A program made the translations under genes and the position numbers. Shown here piece by piece: positions 20,901 to 31,811 of a stretch of DNA of 64,000 nt. Under the pieces are notes generated by a model, which was given only the letters and a program-made list of their open reading frames with translations, was not told the DNA's origin and made no database searches. This DNA is from Earliella scabrosa (lineage: Eukaryota > Basidiomycota > Agaricomycetes > Polyporales > Polyporaceae). The first letter of the stretch is position 1; every line of letters starts with the position of its first letter. Location of the stretch: positions 434,001 through 498,000 of the forward strand of contig JABYQQ010000023.1 of NCBI GenBank assembly GCA_022605405.1, in the 5' to 3' direction.

Positions 20901-20936
20901 CGCTACGACCGACGCGCTCCATTGATTACCACGGTC
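17926..20936 (+). repeat. satellite arm 2 (91-bp unit, plus orientation)
   Basis: The same 91-bp unit and 190-bp module as arm 1 but in the opposite orientation, so 14.4-20.9 kb is a giant imperfect palindrome. Unit starts at 18231, 18322 and 18413 give the 91-bp period. It is interrupted by a non-satellite insert at 18911-19160. Confidence 0.9.
18911..19160 (+). pseudogene. gene fragment captured in the satellite
   Basis: About 240 bp of non-repeat sequence between two satellite units. One frame is open throughout and looks protein-like (segments EEFVREFGREVDEGG and PPPSRYMANVDMRKP, then SASTSES-type residues). It ends in a consensus 5' splice site (GCCA then GTAAGT at about 19152). No start and no family recognised. 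Most simply it is an exon and the beginning of its intron, trapped during array rearrangement. Confidence 0.45.
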
Positions 20937-22296
20937 TGGCGCGGCCACTACAAATAATGAGCGTGCCCCCAATCACTACAATCTACACACTCTGTTGATT
21001 ACCACAGTCTGGCGCGGCCACTACAAAGAATTAGTGTGCACCCACTACGGAGAATGAGTACGCACTCACTACAAATAATTAGTACACACGCAACTGCTAT
21101 GACCTACACGCTCTATTGATTACGGTGGTGTGGCACGGCCGCTACAAATGATTAGTCTGCACCCAATGAATATCCGGGGCTTGCTTTATTGATTTCTATG
21201 AACTAGCACGGCCGCTACAAACAATTAGTTGCAAGCGAAGCGAGCATACCCCATGCGCATTGACCGGACCCACCTTGCAGGGGACAAACAAGGACAAATT
21301 GTCCGAGTGCAGTGAATTTTAGCGCTTGAGACTCGCTACTTGACCCACCAGCCACTGCTTCCATGAACCCCTCTACATCTCGAGATACATGCTCGTACAC
21401 ATTATAGGCTCAATTATGGTAGTTTTTGTGAAGAACGGGTAGCTCAGTGAAGAGGAGTCTGCTCACCACTACCCGACACCACAACCACAGCGAACAAGGG
21501 CCCAGATGCATGTGGTCTCAGGCGTAGCAAGCAACACCGTCCTAACGGAGACCAGTATGCACCCGTTCTTTGTGGATTGTGATCATCTGGGGTCAGAGTT
21601 TGTGTGTCACGCACGAGGGTCGAATGTTGAACTTGAACGCCAGATGATGTGTGGTTTGGTTTGGTTTGAGGTTGACGTAGAGTCAGCACCGGGGTGGTTG
21701 TGTGGTAGTTGTGTGCATGGTGTGCATGTGGGTGCAAGCGGAAAAGCGGTCTCGACGGGCAATCATGCATCATGTCAGCGTACGCGGGTAGTGTGGTGCA
21801 CAGACATTAAATTAGGTTTAGAGCGAGTCTGAAGGAGCCGAGGATTGCACTTGTCCGGATGGTGGATTTGAATTGTCTGCACGGCGACGAGTTTGTAGTT
21901 GCAAGACATTAGCCGTGATCAACAATGTTCTTCCTGTATACAACGGTAATTTACAGGTGCAGCTTGATCGGGGTTTGCAGAAATCAACGGAAGCCTAGAA
22001 CTTGAGTATATTATGCTCTCAATCACTATATAATATGTGCTCTATTGATGATGGTGGTCTGGCACGGCCGCTACAAATGATTAGTGTGCACCCAATCACT
22101 CCCTGGGGCTTGATCGATTGATTACTACAGTCTGGTGTGACCACTACAAATGATTACCATGCTCCCAATCAATATCCGGGGCTCGCTCTATGGATTGCTA
22201 CGGTCTGGCGCGACCAGTACAAATGATTACTATGCACCCAATCACTACCCGGGGCTCGCTCAATGGATTACTTTGGTCTGGCACTGTTGCTACAAA
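20937..22296 (+). repeat. satellite-related block, right copy (duplicate of 3541-4909)
   Basis: Direct repeat of the left block at an offset of 17,387 bp, apparently identical from about 20982. It lacks the transposons that later entered the left copy, so it shows their empty target sites. The unique core (21215-22020) has no recognisable gene. Confidence 0.85.
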
Positions 22297-25010
22297 TGGT
22301 TAGTACACCCCCAATGGCTACGGCCTACACGCTCCATTGATTACCACGGTCTGGTGCGGCCGCTACGGATAATTAGTACACACCCACTTGCTACGACCTA
22401 CGCGCTCTGTTGATTACCACGGTCTGGCGCGCCCGCTAGAAATAATGAGCGTGCCCCCGATCACTATGACCTACGCAATCGCTACGACCTACGCGCTACG
22501 GCTTTTTTTGGTTGGTCTCTTTACCATAGTAATCAATATAGCGAGCCCCAGGTATTGATTGGGGGCCAACTAATTATTTGGAGTGGCTGTGGCAGACCGT
22601 GGTAACCAATGCAGCACATATTATGTAGTGATTGGGAGCATACTGGTTGTTTGTGGCAGCCCTGCCAGACTGTAGTAATAAATGGAGCGAGCCCCGGGTA
22701 TTGATTGGGCGCAGACTCATTCTTTGTAGTGTCTGTGCCAGACCATGGTAATCAACAGAGCGGGCCCGGATATTAATTGGGGGTGTACAAATTATTTGTA
22801 GCGGCCACACCAGACCATGATAATCAATGGAGCGCGTAGGTCGTAGGGGTTGCGCAGGTCATAGCGATTGGGGGTGTACTAATTATTTGTAGCCGCCGCA
22901 CCAGACTGCGGTCATCAGTGGAGCACGTAGGTCGTAGCGATTGCGTAGATCATAGTGATTGGGGGTGTACTAATTATTGCGAGATGAAAGCAGAAGCGGG
23001 GGATTAATATAGAGCGGTGATACTATCGATAAACCATCAAACATGAGGAATCAAGAAACTTCCATCAGGATCTGCGGGTCCAACATCAGAACTGGACTGA
23101 AACAGAACGTGTGAAGCTTGCAAATGAGCGCAGAAGAGACCAACCAAGAAAGTGGTAGCGCGTAGGTCGTAGCGATTGCGTAGGTCATATCGATTGGGGG
23201 CACACTCATTATTTGTAGCGGCCGCGCCAGGCCGTGGTAATCAATGGAGCGCACATCGTCGAGAGGTGTGAAACCAGAGGTATGATGGGTGCAAGGAACT
23301 TCTGAGGTTGGAATGGTGGTTCCAGCACCATGGAGAAGTGTGAAACCAGCGGTATGATGAATGACACAAGAGCTCCATCCTTGTCACACCAGTATGCCCC
23401 CAATTGCTACAAACTACACGCTCCATTGATTACCATGGTCTGGCATGGCCGCTACAAATAATGAGTACACCGCCAATCACTATGATGTACGCAACCGCTA
23501 CGACCGACGCGCTCCATTGATTACCACGGTCTGGCACAGCCGCTACAAATAATGAGTGTGCCCCCAACCGCTATGACCTACGCAATCGCTACGACCTACG
23601 CGCTACCACTTTCTTGGTTGGTCTCTTCTGCGCTCATTTGCAAGCTTCACACGTTCTGTTTCAGTCCAGTTCTGATGTTGGACCCGCAGATCCTGATGGA
23701 AGTTTCTTGATTCCTCATGTTTGATGGTTTATCGATAGTATCACCGCTCTATATTAATCCCCCGCTTCTGCTTTCATCTCGCAATAATTAGTACACCCCC
23801 AATCACTATGATCTACGCAATCGCTACGACCTACGTGCTCCACTGATTACCGCAGTCTGGTGCGGCGGCTACAAATAATTAGTACACCCCCAATCGCTAT
23901 GACCTGCGCAACCCCTACGACCTACGCGCTCCATTGATTATCATGGTCTGGTGTGGCCGCTACAAATAATTTGTACACCCCCAATTAATATCCGGGCCCG
24001 CTCTGTTGATTACCATGGTCTGGCACAGAAACTACAAAGAATGAGTCTGCGCCCAATCAATACCCGGGGCTCGCTCCATTTATTACTACAGTCTGGCAGG
24101 GCTGCCACAAACAACCAGTATGCTCCCAATCACTACATAATATGTGCTGCATTGGTTACCACGGTCTGCCACAGCCACTCCAAATAATTAGTTGGCCCCC
24201 AATCAATACCTGGGGCTCGCTATATTGATTACTATGGTGAAGAGACCAAAAAGCCGTAGCGCGTAGGTCGTAGCGATTGCGTAGGTCATAGTGATCGGGG
24301 GCACACTCATTATTTGTAGCGGCCACGCCAGCCTGTGGTAATCAACAGAGCGTGTAGGTCATAGTGATTGGGGACACACTCATTATCTGTAGCGGCCACG
24401 CCAGACCGCGGTAATCAATGGAGTGCTTAGGTCTTAGCAAGTGGGTGTGTACTAATCATTTGTAGTGTCTGCACCAGACCGTGGTAATCAATGGAGCGTG
24501 TAGGCCGTAGCGATTGAAGGTGTACTAATTATTTCTAGCGGGCCGGCCAGACCGTGGTAATCAATGGAACACGTAGGTCGTAGCAATTGCATAGGTCATA
24601 GCCATTGGGGGTGTACTCATTATTTTTATCGGCCGCGCCGGACCGTGGTAATCAATGGAGCGCGTCGGTCGTAGCGGTTGCGTGTAGGTCATAACGATTG
24701 GGGGTGTACTAATTATTGCGAAATGAAAGCAGAAGCGGGGGATTAATATAGAGCGGTGGTACTATCGATAAACCATCAAACATGAGGAATCAAGAAACTT
24801 CCGTCAGGATCTGCGGGTCCAACATCAGAACTGGACTGAAACAGAACATGTGAAGCTTGCAAATGAGCGCAGAAGAGACCAACCAAGAAAGTTGTAGCGC
24901 GTAGGTCGTAGTGATTGGGGGCACGCTCATTATTTGTAGCGGCCACGCCAGACCGTGGTAATCAATGGAGCGCGTAGGTTGTAGCGATTGGGTAGATCAC
25001 AGCGATTGGG
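22297..25010. repeat. alternating inverted satellite segments
   Basis: Satellite units run plus (22297-22500), minus (22510-23245), plus (23400-24240) and minus (24250-25010). The switches at about 22505 and 24245 share the junction sequence TTGGTTGGTCTCTTYACC or its complement. The switch at 23247-23400 uses spacer type 1. The arms 22505-23245 and 23480-24250 form an inverted repeat of about 700 bp. Frames called here are repeat shadows. Confidence 0.8.
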
Positions 25011-25656
25011 GGTGTCGTAGACCCGTCACAGTACAGGCTTGAGTGCTGTTTGCACTCATAATATTTTGAGGCGGCCACCTGAGATGATAGTTGACTGAAA
25101 AGTGTGAAGCAAGAGAACAGACAAAGGGGGAACAGAAGGGGGAAGCAGAAGAAGGGAGCAGAGCTACTCGGAGTCTCTGCTCAAAGCGCCAATATCCTGC
25201 GCCACATCTAAATATGTACAAACAAATGACTTCGCACATCCTTTCCCTAAGTATGCCCAATTCCGCTGAGTCTGGTGGAGTCTATTGGTTAGTACTGGAA
25301 CACAACATGTGCTCGGATTGTGCAACTAGATCGCCATAGTCGTAAGTGCGCATTCATGTGGGGTTTAGACTTGCGCACACCCATCAGCAGCAGTTGGGCA
25401 CTCCAGCCTCTCATTTGTGTCTGTGGGCCTTGTGCTTGACCAGCATAGAGAGGTCCGGTGCTAGCATCTGGCCCTGTCGTCTCTGCTCCGTGTTTGCTCT
25501 GTGTGGGATATTGCAGAGATTCGCGTAGATTCATTGAGGTAGCAGACCATCAGACATGCACTCGACACGCATCAGTGGAACCAGTGATGCGTGTGAATAA
25601 ATGAGAGCATAGACGCCAAACATTAGTCCTTGATTTGCGCACAATTCCTCTGATTC
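25011..25656. other. unassigned region left of the coiled-coil gene
   Basis: Single-copy sequence of about 650 bp with no recognisable coding motif. It may contain the left end and upstream exons of the Harbinger element, but I see no inverted repeat that proves it. Confidence 0.3.
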
Positions 25657-26508
25657 GTGAGACTGTTTTGTACATTTGCTGTCATTCGCACAGATTCCCC
25701 GACGTTTTCACTGGGCCTCAAGCCCCATGGAGTAGGCAACGCCAAGGCCAAAGTCAATGTGGACGTCATCCTCATGTCCAGAGAGGCAATTGACTCTGAG
25801 TCCCCCAACAACCTTCCTCAGGCAGACATCGACCTCAGCATCGAGCAAAGTGGAGCCTCGGAGGCTGCCGCTGGGATGGATGAGTTCCACGACGGTGCTT
25901 GTGATGAATCTCCGGCCCCATCAGGACCAACCAGCAACACCAGGTTAAAGCGGCCATCTCCCTTTGACGAGATCGAGTCTTCAAGTGACAGCGACGATGC
26001 GGAGGCAATCCGGCTGATGGACGACATCAACCGCGAGCGGAACCTTACTATGCAGACTCGAACGCTCACGCCAGTGCCTAAGGAGTTGTCCTCTAAGGAG
26101 AAGCCCAAGGCAACGTCGAAGAAGACAGCGGCCTGTGCTGGTACCTCAACGCCTGGAGCAAAGGGTACAGGCAAGACGGGTTCAGCGAAGAAGCTCAAGT
26201 TTCAGGAGCAATTTGCTGATGTTGCGGTGTTGAAGGAACAGACACGTCAGAAGCAACTCGATGTTCAGCTTGCCAAGACCGGATACGAGAAGCTCCAGTT
26301 GCAGGCGAAACTGGAGACGAAGTGTGAGAAGACACAGATGAAGCTCGAGCTCACCAAACTCCGCATGCAGTATATGTTGAACCCAGTGGGGCGAATGCCC
26401 AGCACGGCAGGTAGCAACTACTGGGAAGGCTCTCGCAGTACTCACCTAGATGGGGTGTTGGTTGTAGAGGCTGGATATAAGGCTGAGCACGGCTCGAGCC
26501 GCGGTTGA
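25657..26508 (+). CDS. coiled-coil protein, probable Harbinger accessory gene (3' end altered by hAT-A)
   Basis: Open frame without a clear initiator: 25657 is GTG, an AG acceptor lies at about 25691 (TTCGCACAG), and the first in-frame ATG is near 25772. It encodes an acidic, serine-rich region (FDEIESSSDSDD), a basic stretch (KEKPKATSKK) and a C-terminal charged coiled coil (KLQLQAKLETKCEKTQMKLE). Such proteins commonly accompany PIF/Harbinger transposases as the Myb-like partner (family knowledge), but the DNA-binding domain is not visible, so the role is inferred. The hAT-A element entered at the last codon. The uninterrupted sequence would read GCT GGA TAG; now the frame runs ten codons into hAT-A to TGA at 26506. 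A possible 39-bp intron near 26413-26451 is unproven. Confidence 0.45.
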   Translation: MRLFCTFAVIRTDSPTFSLGLKPHGVGNAKAKVNVDVILMSREAIDSESPNNLPQADIDLSIEQSGASEAAAGMDEFHDGACDESPAPSGPTSNTRLKRPSPFDEIESSSDSDDAEAIRLMDDINRERNLTMQTRTLTPVPKELSSKEKPKATSKKTAACAGTSTPGAKGTGKTGSAKKLKFQEQFADVAVLKEQTRQKQLDVQLAKTGYEKLQLQAKLETKCEKTQMKLELTKLRMQYMLNPVGRMPSTAGSNYWEGSRSTHLDGVLVVEAGYKAEHGSSRG

Positions 26509-27022
26509 TCCAGAGCCGAACCCGCAGCTCAAGTGGCTCTCACCAACGAGATCCAGATCCGCCCGGCTTGGAGCCGCCGGGAGAACCGGACCCGCAGAGC
26601 CGCATCCGCAGTTGCAGGTCGAGCTGCCGAAAGAGCTGGAGCCGTAAGTACCTGCGGTTCCTTACAGAGTTGCGGTTCAATACATCATATAGATAGCGTT
26701 ACGGGCTCTCCCAGCGAGTACACCCACTCATTTTATGCATCACTGCAGCCGGGGGACGTGGATTCACCATCGGACTGGGACGTTCCAAGGCTTCAATGCC
26801 CAATGTCCGAAAATGGCAATTCAAGCGCTCATGTCCCATCACCTCTAGCTGGAGCTTTGTAAGTTTCTCCCCCTGCCACGAGAGGGTTGTTTATCGAGCA
26901 ATCATATCAAAGGGTCGTCTCTAGGTATAATAAATAACTGATTGATCTTTATTCGTGCAGAAGTAGTACAAACAGTCAGACAGTCATAGTAGTACAGCAG
27001 ATTCGAGTAAATACATCATTGC

Positions 27023-30000
27023 TCACACGTACAAGTCCTCGTCTTCACCTGCCGAGCTCGTCGAGCGTGTCTGGGCCTCAGAGTCCTCAAACGCGGACTC
27101 GTCCAGGACCTCCGATGCAGACGCGCGGGCGGGCTGCTTACCCTTCTTGTCAGCAAGAAGGTCAATCATCTCCTTCTCCGCAACAAGCCCTGGGATGCGC
27201 GCCCACGATCCAAGGACCGTGTTCGCACGAACCGAGGCGTCACTGAGGGAGTGATGCAGACGAGAGACCGTCAGGCGACCACGGGAGAAGGCGCGTTCAG
27301 CGTCGACGGAAGTGGCTGCGGGCGGAGAATAGATCTGTTGAGTCCAGACTGCATGACAAGAGTGCATGCTAGCCAACACTCACCGGGGATGGACAAGTAG
27401 TCCAAGGCCATGCGCACGAGAGCCGGGTCCTCAGAGTGGCTCGCAAGGGCAGCATTCCAGTACGCGAGAGGGTCCTTGACGGTGGCCCTTGGGGGCGCTT
27501 CGAGGTACTTGGTGAGGGCATCCTGAACACAGCGAGTTGCACGACCCGCGATGGAGGCGAACATGTCGCGCGTGGTCTGCAACCGCTCCATTAGTTCGGC
27601 GACACATGTGTTGATGATGTAGAAGCAAGACGTACCGATGCAGCCGCTGCGCTGCGGCGACCTTGCCATCCGCCCGAACGCGACGTCGACCCGCCAGGAG
27701 CAGCGGCACTGGCGCTGTCAGCTGCCTCCACTTCGACCCGCTGGTACTTCGTGTCCCACTTCTCGGTCAGCAGGCGATGTGCCTCTTCTATCCAGTCCTC
27801 GGGCCACCCTGCCTTGCGGAAGTACTGCAGCTTGTAGGCAGGGTTCAGCACTAAAGCCGACGCGCGGTCAGAGTGGGACTATGTAGACCAAGGGGATAGT
27901 ACTCACTCATGGCGGACCGATAGATGTCGGTCTCATTGGTCTTGGAGTAGTACTGGTCGAGGAGAATCCGACCGCGCTGGGCAGCGGCGCGCACGGCTGG
28001 GGTGAGGTTGGGATTGGAGATGAAGTCGTCGACGTGCTTTGTGAGCACGTCAATGAAGGGTATCACCCCGTGCACCAAAGCTTGCGTGCTCGAGGAGATT
28101 TCATTTGTCGCGAAGAGGAAGGGCTGTACAAGGCAGATCTCAGTGACATTCATGAAGAGAAATGAAAGCGTGAGTTCTTCGAGGAGCTTCCATTCCTCTT
28201 CGGACAGGATGTAGCGCCGGAGTCGCACACCTTGGCTGCGATTGAATTGATGCATGTCGCAGAGGCCTGACAGCACCTCCTTCATCTCGATCGCGCGTGC
28301 AAGGACCATAGTGAAGGTATTCCAGCGGGTCTTGACCATGCGGACAAGAACCTCGCTGTTCAACCCCGCTTCAGTCGCAAGCTGCGAGAGCGCGGCACGG
28401 ATCTGAGGGCTGTGCCAAACTTTCTGTGACAGCTTCGTAATCTGGGACATAGGAACGTCAGTTTCCCAATTGAAAGCTACACAACGCTCACGGACCTTCT
28501 CGACAGCCACCTGCCCGAACTTGACCTCGTCCTCGGATAGGACGAGCTCGGGACTCATTCTCCTCCTCTAGTCGGTCGAGCTCGGCCTGGTCGGCGGCCT
28601 CGCGGTCTTCGTCCGCTTCTTTGGCAGCCTCGAGGTTCTTGACATCGACGTCCTCCGGGTCCCCCAAAGCCGCCAGGGCCGGGTCTACAGCTCGGCCGCG
28701 GCGGCGGCCGAACTGGGACATGATCCCCTTGACCATGATGTTCAGAACGTGCCCAAAGCAGCGCACTCGGCCCTCAGGCCCGAATGAGCCAGGGACGAGG
28801 TCAGCAAGCTCCCGCATCATAGCACCATTGGTGCTAGCGTTGTCGCAGGTGACGGCTACAACCTATAGATGTAGAAGTCAATACATCTGGTGTTCGGAGG
28901 GCGAGCGTGCGGATGTACGAATCTTCTCCTCAATGCCGTACTCCTTGAGGCACTCGACGAGTTTTGCAGCGATGTATTTCGCCGTGTGCGCGCTGGAGAG
29001 TCTGAACGTACAAGGTCAGTCGTCATCGCTCGACGGAGACATAGATGATAAATGAACCACTTACTGTATGAAGTCCAGGATGATATGTTTAATCTCACCG
29101 GCGTCGTGCCAATGAGCGGTGACCCCCAGGAAAGAGATGACATTGGGGGACGTCCACCCGTCAAGGCAGATGTGGATGGTGCCCGGGAGGTTCTGTCAGT
29201 ATGCCAGGCGTGAGTGCGACAAACTTTGCAGTAGTAAGGTCACCGAGATGTCATACCTTCAAGTGCTCACGGACTCGGACCTTGGTGCTGTCAAAGAGAG
29301 TTTGAACGTCGCGAGATACGGTCCAGCGCGATGGAATCTTGGCCTTGGAGTAGAGCATGTGTGCAACTCGTGGAACTCCGGGTCTTCGACGATGCCAAAG
29401 GGGCGATGACGGCGCGCACACCACATGGCGACCAGGAAATGAAGTTGCGCGGGGGAGTATGTCGCGCCGCCCACATACGCCGTTATCATCTCTGTCTCCG
29501 GCGTGTCAACAGGCTCGCATGCCTTGACATGATGCGAGAGGTCACCGGTGGAATCTTGATATTCCATCCGGTCGACGTGCTTGCCGGGATGCCTAGAGTG
29601 TAAGGTCAGCGATACATGCCTAGAGGCTACGCTCCACAAAGCAGGCGTGCACTTCTTGCACGTGAAGCGGTGGATGACCGTGCCATTCACGCCATGGACA
29701 ATCTTGGGCAGAAGAAAGTGGTCATAAATGGCGGACCACCAGCCCTTGGAAACAACGGCTAGAGCAGCATGAGATGAACGCACGCATAACGACAAGAGAA
29801 GTCATACGCACACAACATCTGCTTTGCCGTCAGCCCCGCGTACTTCTGAGCGAAGTGCACACGACGACTGTTCGTGACATTGATACCGGCGAGTTGAGCG
29901 GCCGTGTGCACGCGCGACTTGACGGCGGAAACTGGCTCTTCGCCGTCACTGGGAACGGGGGAGCCTTCGTCGTCCGAGATCGTGATGACCGGACTGGCAC

Positions 30001-30408
30001 GGGGGCGGCCTGAGGGCTGCTCCACGGGCGAGCGGCCGTCTTGGGAGCTCTCGTTCTCCTAAAGAGGACGAGCGAGTTAGCGTCAGCCACACTCACGGTC
30101 GCTATCAGCCAAAGGGGACGGTGGCGCACCTCGAGGACTGGATCCCCATGTTTGATAACCAGGGGACGTACGGGCCTACCGCGAGCACCTGACGTCAACT
30201 TGAGGGGCGGGGGTAACTCAGCGGCCTTGAAGCGCTTGTTAGCCCCGCTGCTTCAACCTGGCAGGGCCTTGGAGGGATTGGCGGCAGCCGCAGGGGCCTG
30301 GCGTCCGGGGTCGCTGCCTTGAGACTCCGTCTCACGACGGTGTTTTGTGGCGGCACCTTCGCCTGGAGTGGCTACAGCGGAAGAGATGGAAGACGAGGCA
30401 GAGGACAT
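27023..30408 (-). CDS. hAT-A transposase (multi-exon, one in-frame stop near N-terminus)
   Basis: Near-complete hAT transposase read right to left from ATG 30408. Features in order: a low-complexity N-terminus; a BED-like zinc finger (FTCKKC ... LSHHVKAC, about 29520-29690); the catalytic core with GWTSPNVISFLGVTAHW (about 29130), TCDNASTNGAMM (about 28830) and RCFGHVLNIMVKG; the RWNTF motif (about 28320); a helical insertion region; and the dimerisation domain DPLAYWNAALAS, ALDYLSIP, ATSVDAERAFSRGRLTVSR and GSWARIPGL. Several short introns are needed; one clear case is 27316-27383. The frame contains a TGA at 30255-30253 with homologous-looking sequence on both sides. Either the copy is disabled or an unseen splice removes it. 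It is convergent with the Harbinger accessory gene. Confidence 0.82.
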
Positions 30409-30473
30409 GTCAAATAGAAAGATATGAGCAGCGTGTGGAAGCAAGGCGGCAGAGTCAGAGACTGAGAGCCCAA

Positions 30474-30478
30474 TCGAC
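30474..30478. other. target-site duplication of gypsy IIa (left)
   Basis: TCGAC precedes the LTR (TGTCACGAAC) and recurs at 43268-43272 after the right LTR, so the whole 12.8-kb block entered as one unit that later received gypsy IIb. Confidence 0.9.
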
Positions 30479-30926
30479 TGTCACGAACGGTCCCTCAGCG
30501 TCTAGGGAAGCGCCCAACTAACCACCGTTCACGACCGTTCACTGTTTCCATTGTTCGCTATCACCATTGTACTTCCAGATTCCAGAGCCCCTTTTGTTTC
30601 TTTTCCTTTGTTCCGGACACAATTGTCGTCATACCATTGTATCTCCTCCATTGTTCCGTCACACTATTGTTCTATTGTTCTCCAAGCGCTATTGTTCTAA
30701 CCGTAGATATAAACCCTAGCACTCGCTACCTGGAGACCTCAGTTTCGACCTCTTGTCTCCAGGTAAGCCTCACTTGTATTTCACTTGTAGATACTTCGCT
30801 CAATACAACTTGTCTCCAGCCCTGTGTGTCGAGCCTTGCTCCACTCTCGCTGCACAAGCGCTCGTCGGACGCCCTCGCTCACCTCGTCGTTCCCTCCTCG
30901 TCTCGCTTGACCCCCAGGTCGCGACA
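30479..30926 (+). repeat. gypsy IIa 5' LTR with promoter
   Basis: TG...CA termini. TATA box TATAAA at 30708 and a predicted start at A30741 (CCTCAGTTTCG), 33 nt downstream. R begins with the 11-nt self-primer AGTTTCGACCT. The possible intron GTAAGC...TTGTAG just after it is only 30 nt, so probably not spliced. Confidence 0.9.
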
Positions 30927-30928
30927 TT

Positions 30929-30939
30929 AGGTCGAAACT
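30929..30939 (+). promoter_or_regulatory. self-priming primer-binding site
   Basis: AGGTCGAAACT, two bases after the LTR, is exactly complementary to the first 11 nt of the predicted transcript (30741-30751, AGTTTCGACCT). Complementarity stops at both ends. This is the Tf1/sushi self-priming arrangement. It is the same in IIb (36209-36219) and III (52636-52646). Confidence 0.85.
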
Positions 30940-31034
30940 CCTTGCGAGCGCCGGCGTGTAACTCACACTCCCTCTGAGGTAACGCGCGCCCTACGATACA
31001 TACCACGGTCTCTAGTAACTAGCATTGTGAACCT

Positions 31035-31163
31035 TTTGTGCTCGAGAGGCATCTGGGTTTTCAAGTATCCCTCAGCCAGGCCACGCACTTGCGCCCGCCA
31101 GCTGTTGTATCCGGGGTGCTTAACACCTTAGGAACGGAGGACAACCGTGTGGACCCTCCTTAC
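31035..31163 (+). promoter_or_regulatory. structured leader module shared with copia
   Basis: About 129 nt of the gypsy leader aligns with the copia leader (13687-13559). The 53 nt at 31066-31118 are identical. The hairpin GGTG-CTTAA-CACC (31115-31127) keeps its stem but not its loop in copia. The module is repeated in gypsy IIb (from about 36315) and III (from about 52742). Confidence 0.7.
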
Positions 31164-31184
31164 CTACCTCTTTTACTTTGCTAG

Positions 31185-31811
31185 TTTCTCGTACGATACT
31201 CGGGCGCGCACACCTCTCTTCCTCACTTCATCGTGGCTTGCTGGGGACTCCTCCACGCGTACCACCCAGGGGAGCAGCGCGACGTTCATTGGTCTAGCGC
31301 GGAAAAGACCTTTAAGGTCTGTGGCAATCAGCCGTGCCCAAACCGCGGCAGGGCAGCACCCCAACAGACCCTCACAGAACACGGACTCGAAAGGTGTACC
31401 GAGCATAACGCCAACGTTATCCGGGCAATCTTTGACCTCCCGGTAACACAGCCGATCACCCGTACCACCTCCCGTCCACCCAGTCGCGTTCCTAGTCGCG
31501 CCAACACTCCTCCTACCCCTACCACTGTCCTTCCCGGAGTTGCGCTTGTTGCCCAACGCTTACAAGAGCGGCGCGCATCCTCTCCGGCCCCAACCACAGC
31601 AGTTGCAGGACCAAGTCGGACCGCTGAAGAACCCGCAACCACTGTCATCCTTAACTCCCCGCCTGCCAAACCCGTTCGATCCGAACGTCTCCCCTCACCC
31701 ACCACAACGCAGCCTCCGCCACAGGTTGCTCAACCCACGCCACAGGTCGCACAACCTGTACAAACCGTCGCACAGGTAGCCGTACCTGCCCAATCCTCCC
31801 AATCCTCCACC
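31185..31811 (+). other. open N-terminal extension of gypsy gag without ATG
   Basis: The gag frame is open for 209 codons upstream of its first ATG (31812), back to TAG at 31182, with no ATG in it. It encodes WSSAEKTFKVCGNQPCPNRG followed by a proline/threonine-rich linker. The indel that distinguishes IIb here is 6 bp and several substitutions are synonymous, so the frame looks protein-coding. Confidence 0.6.

Noticed and set aside
14365..20936. Possible CRISPR array
   Set aside because: Units are contiguous 91-bp satellite repeats without unique spacers and change orientation. The genome is eukaryotic.
30757..30810. Spliced intron in the gypsy LTR (GTAAGC ... TTGTAG)
   Set aside because: At 30 nt it is shorter than the other introns here, and one LTR lost part of it without visible consequence.
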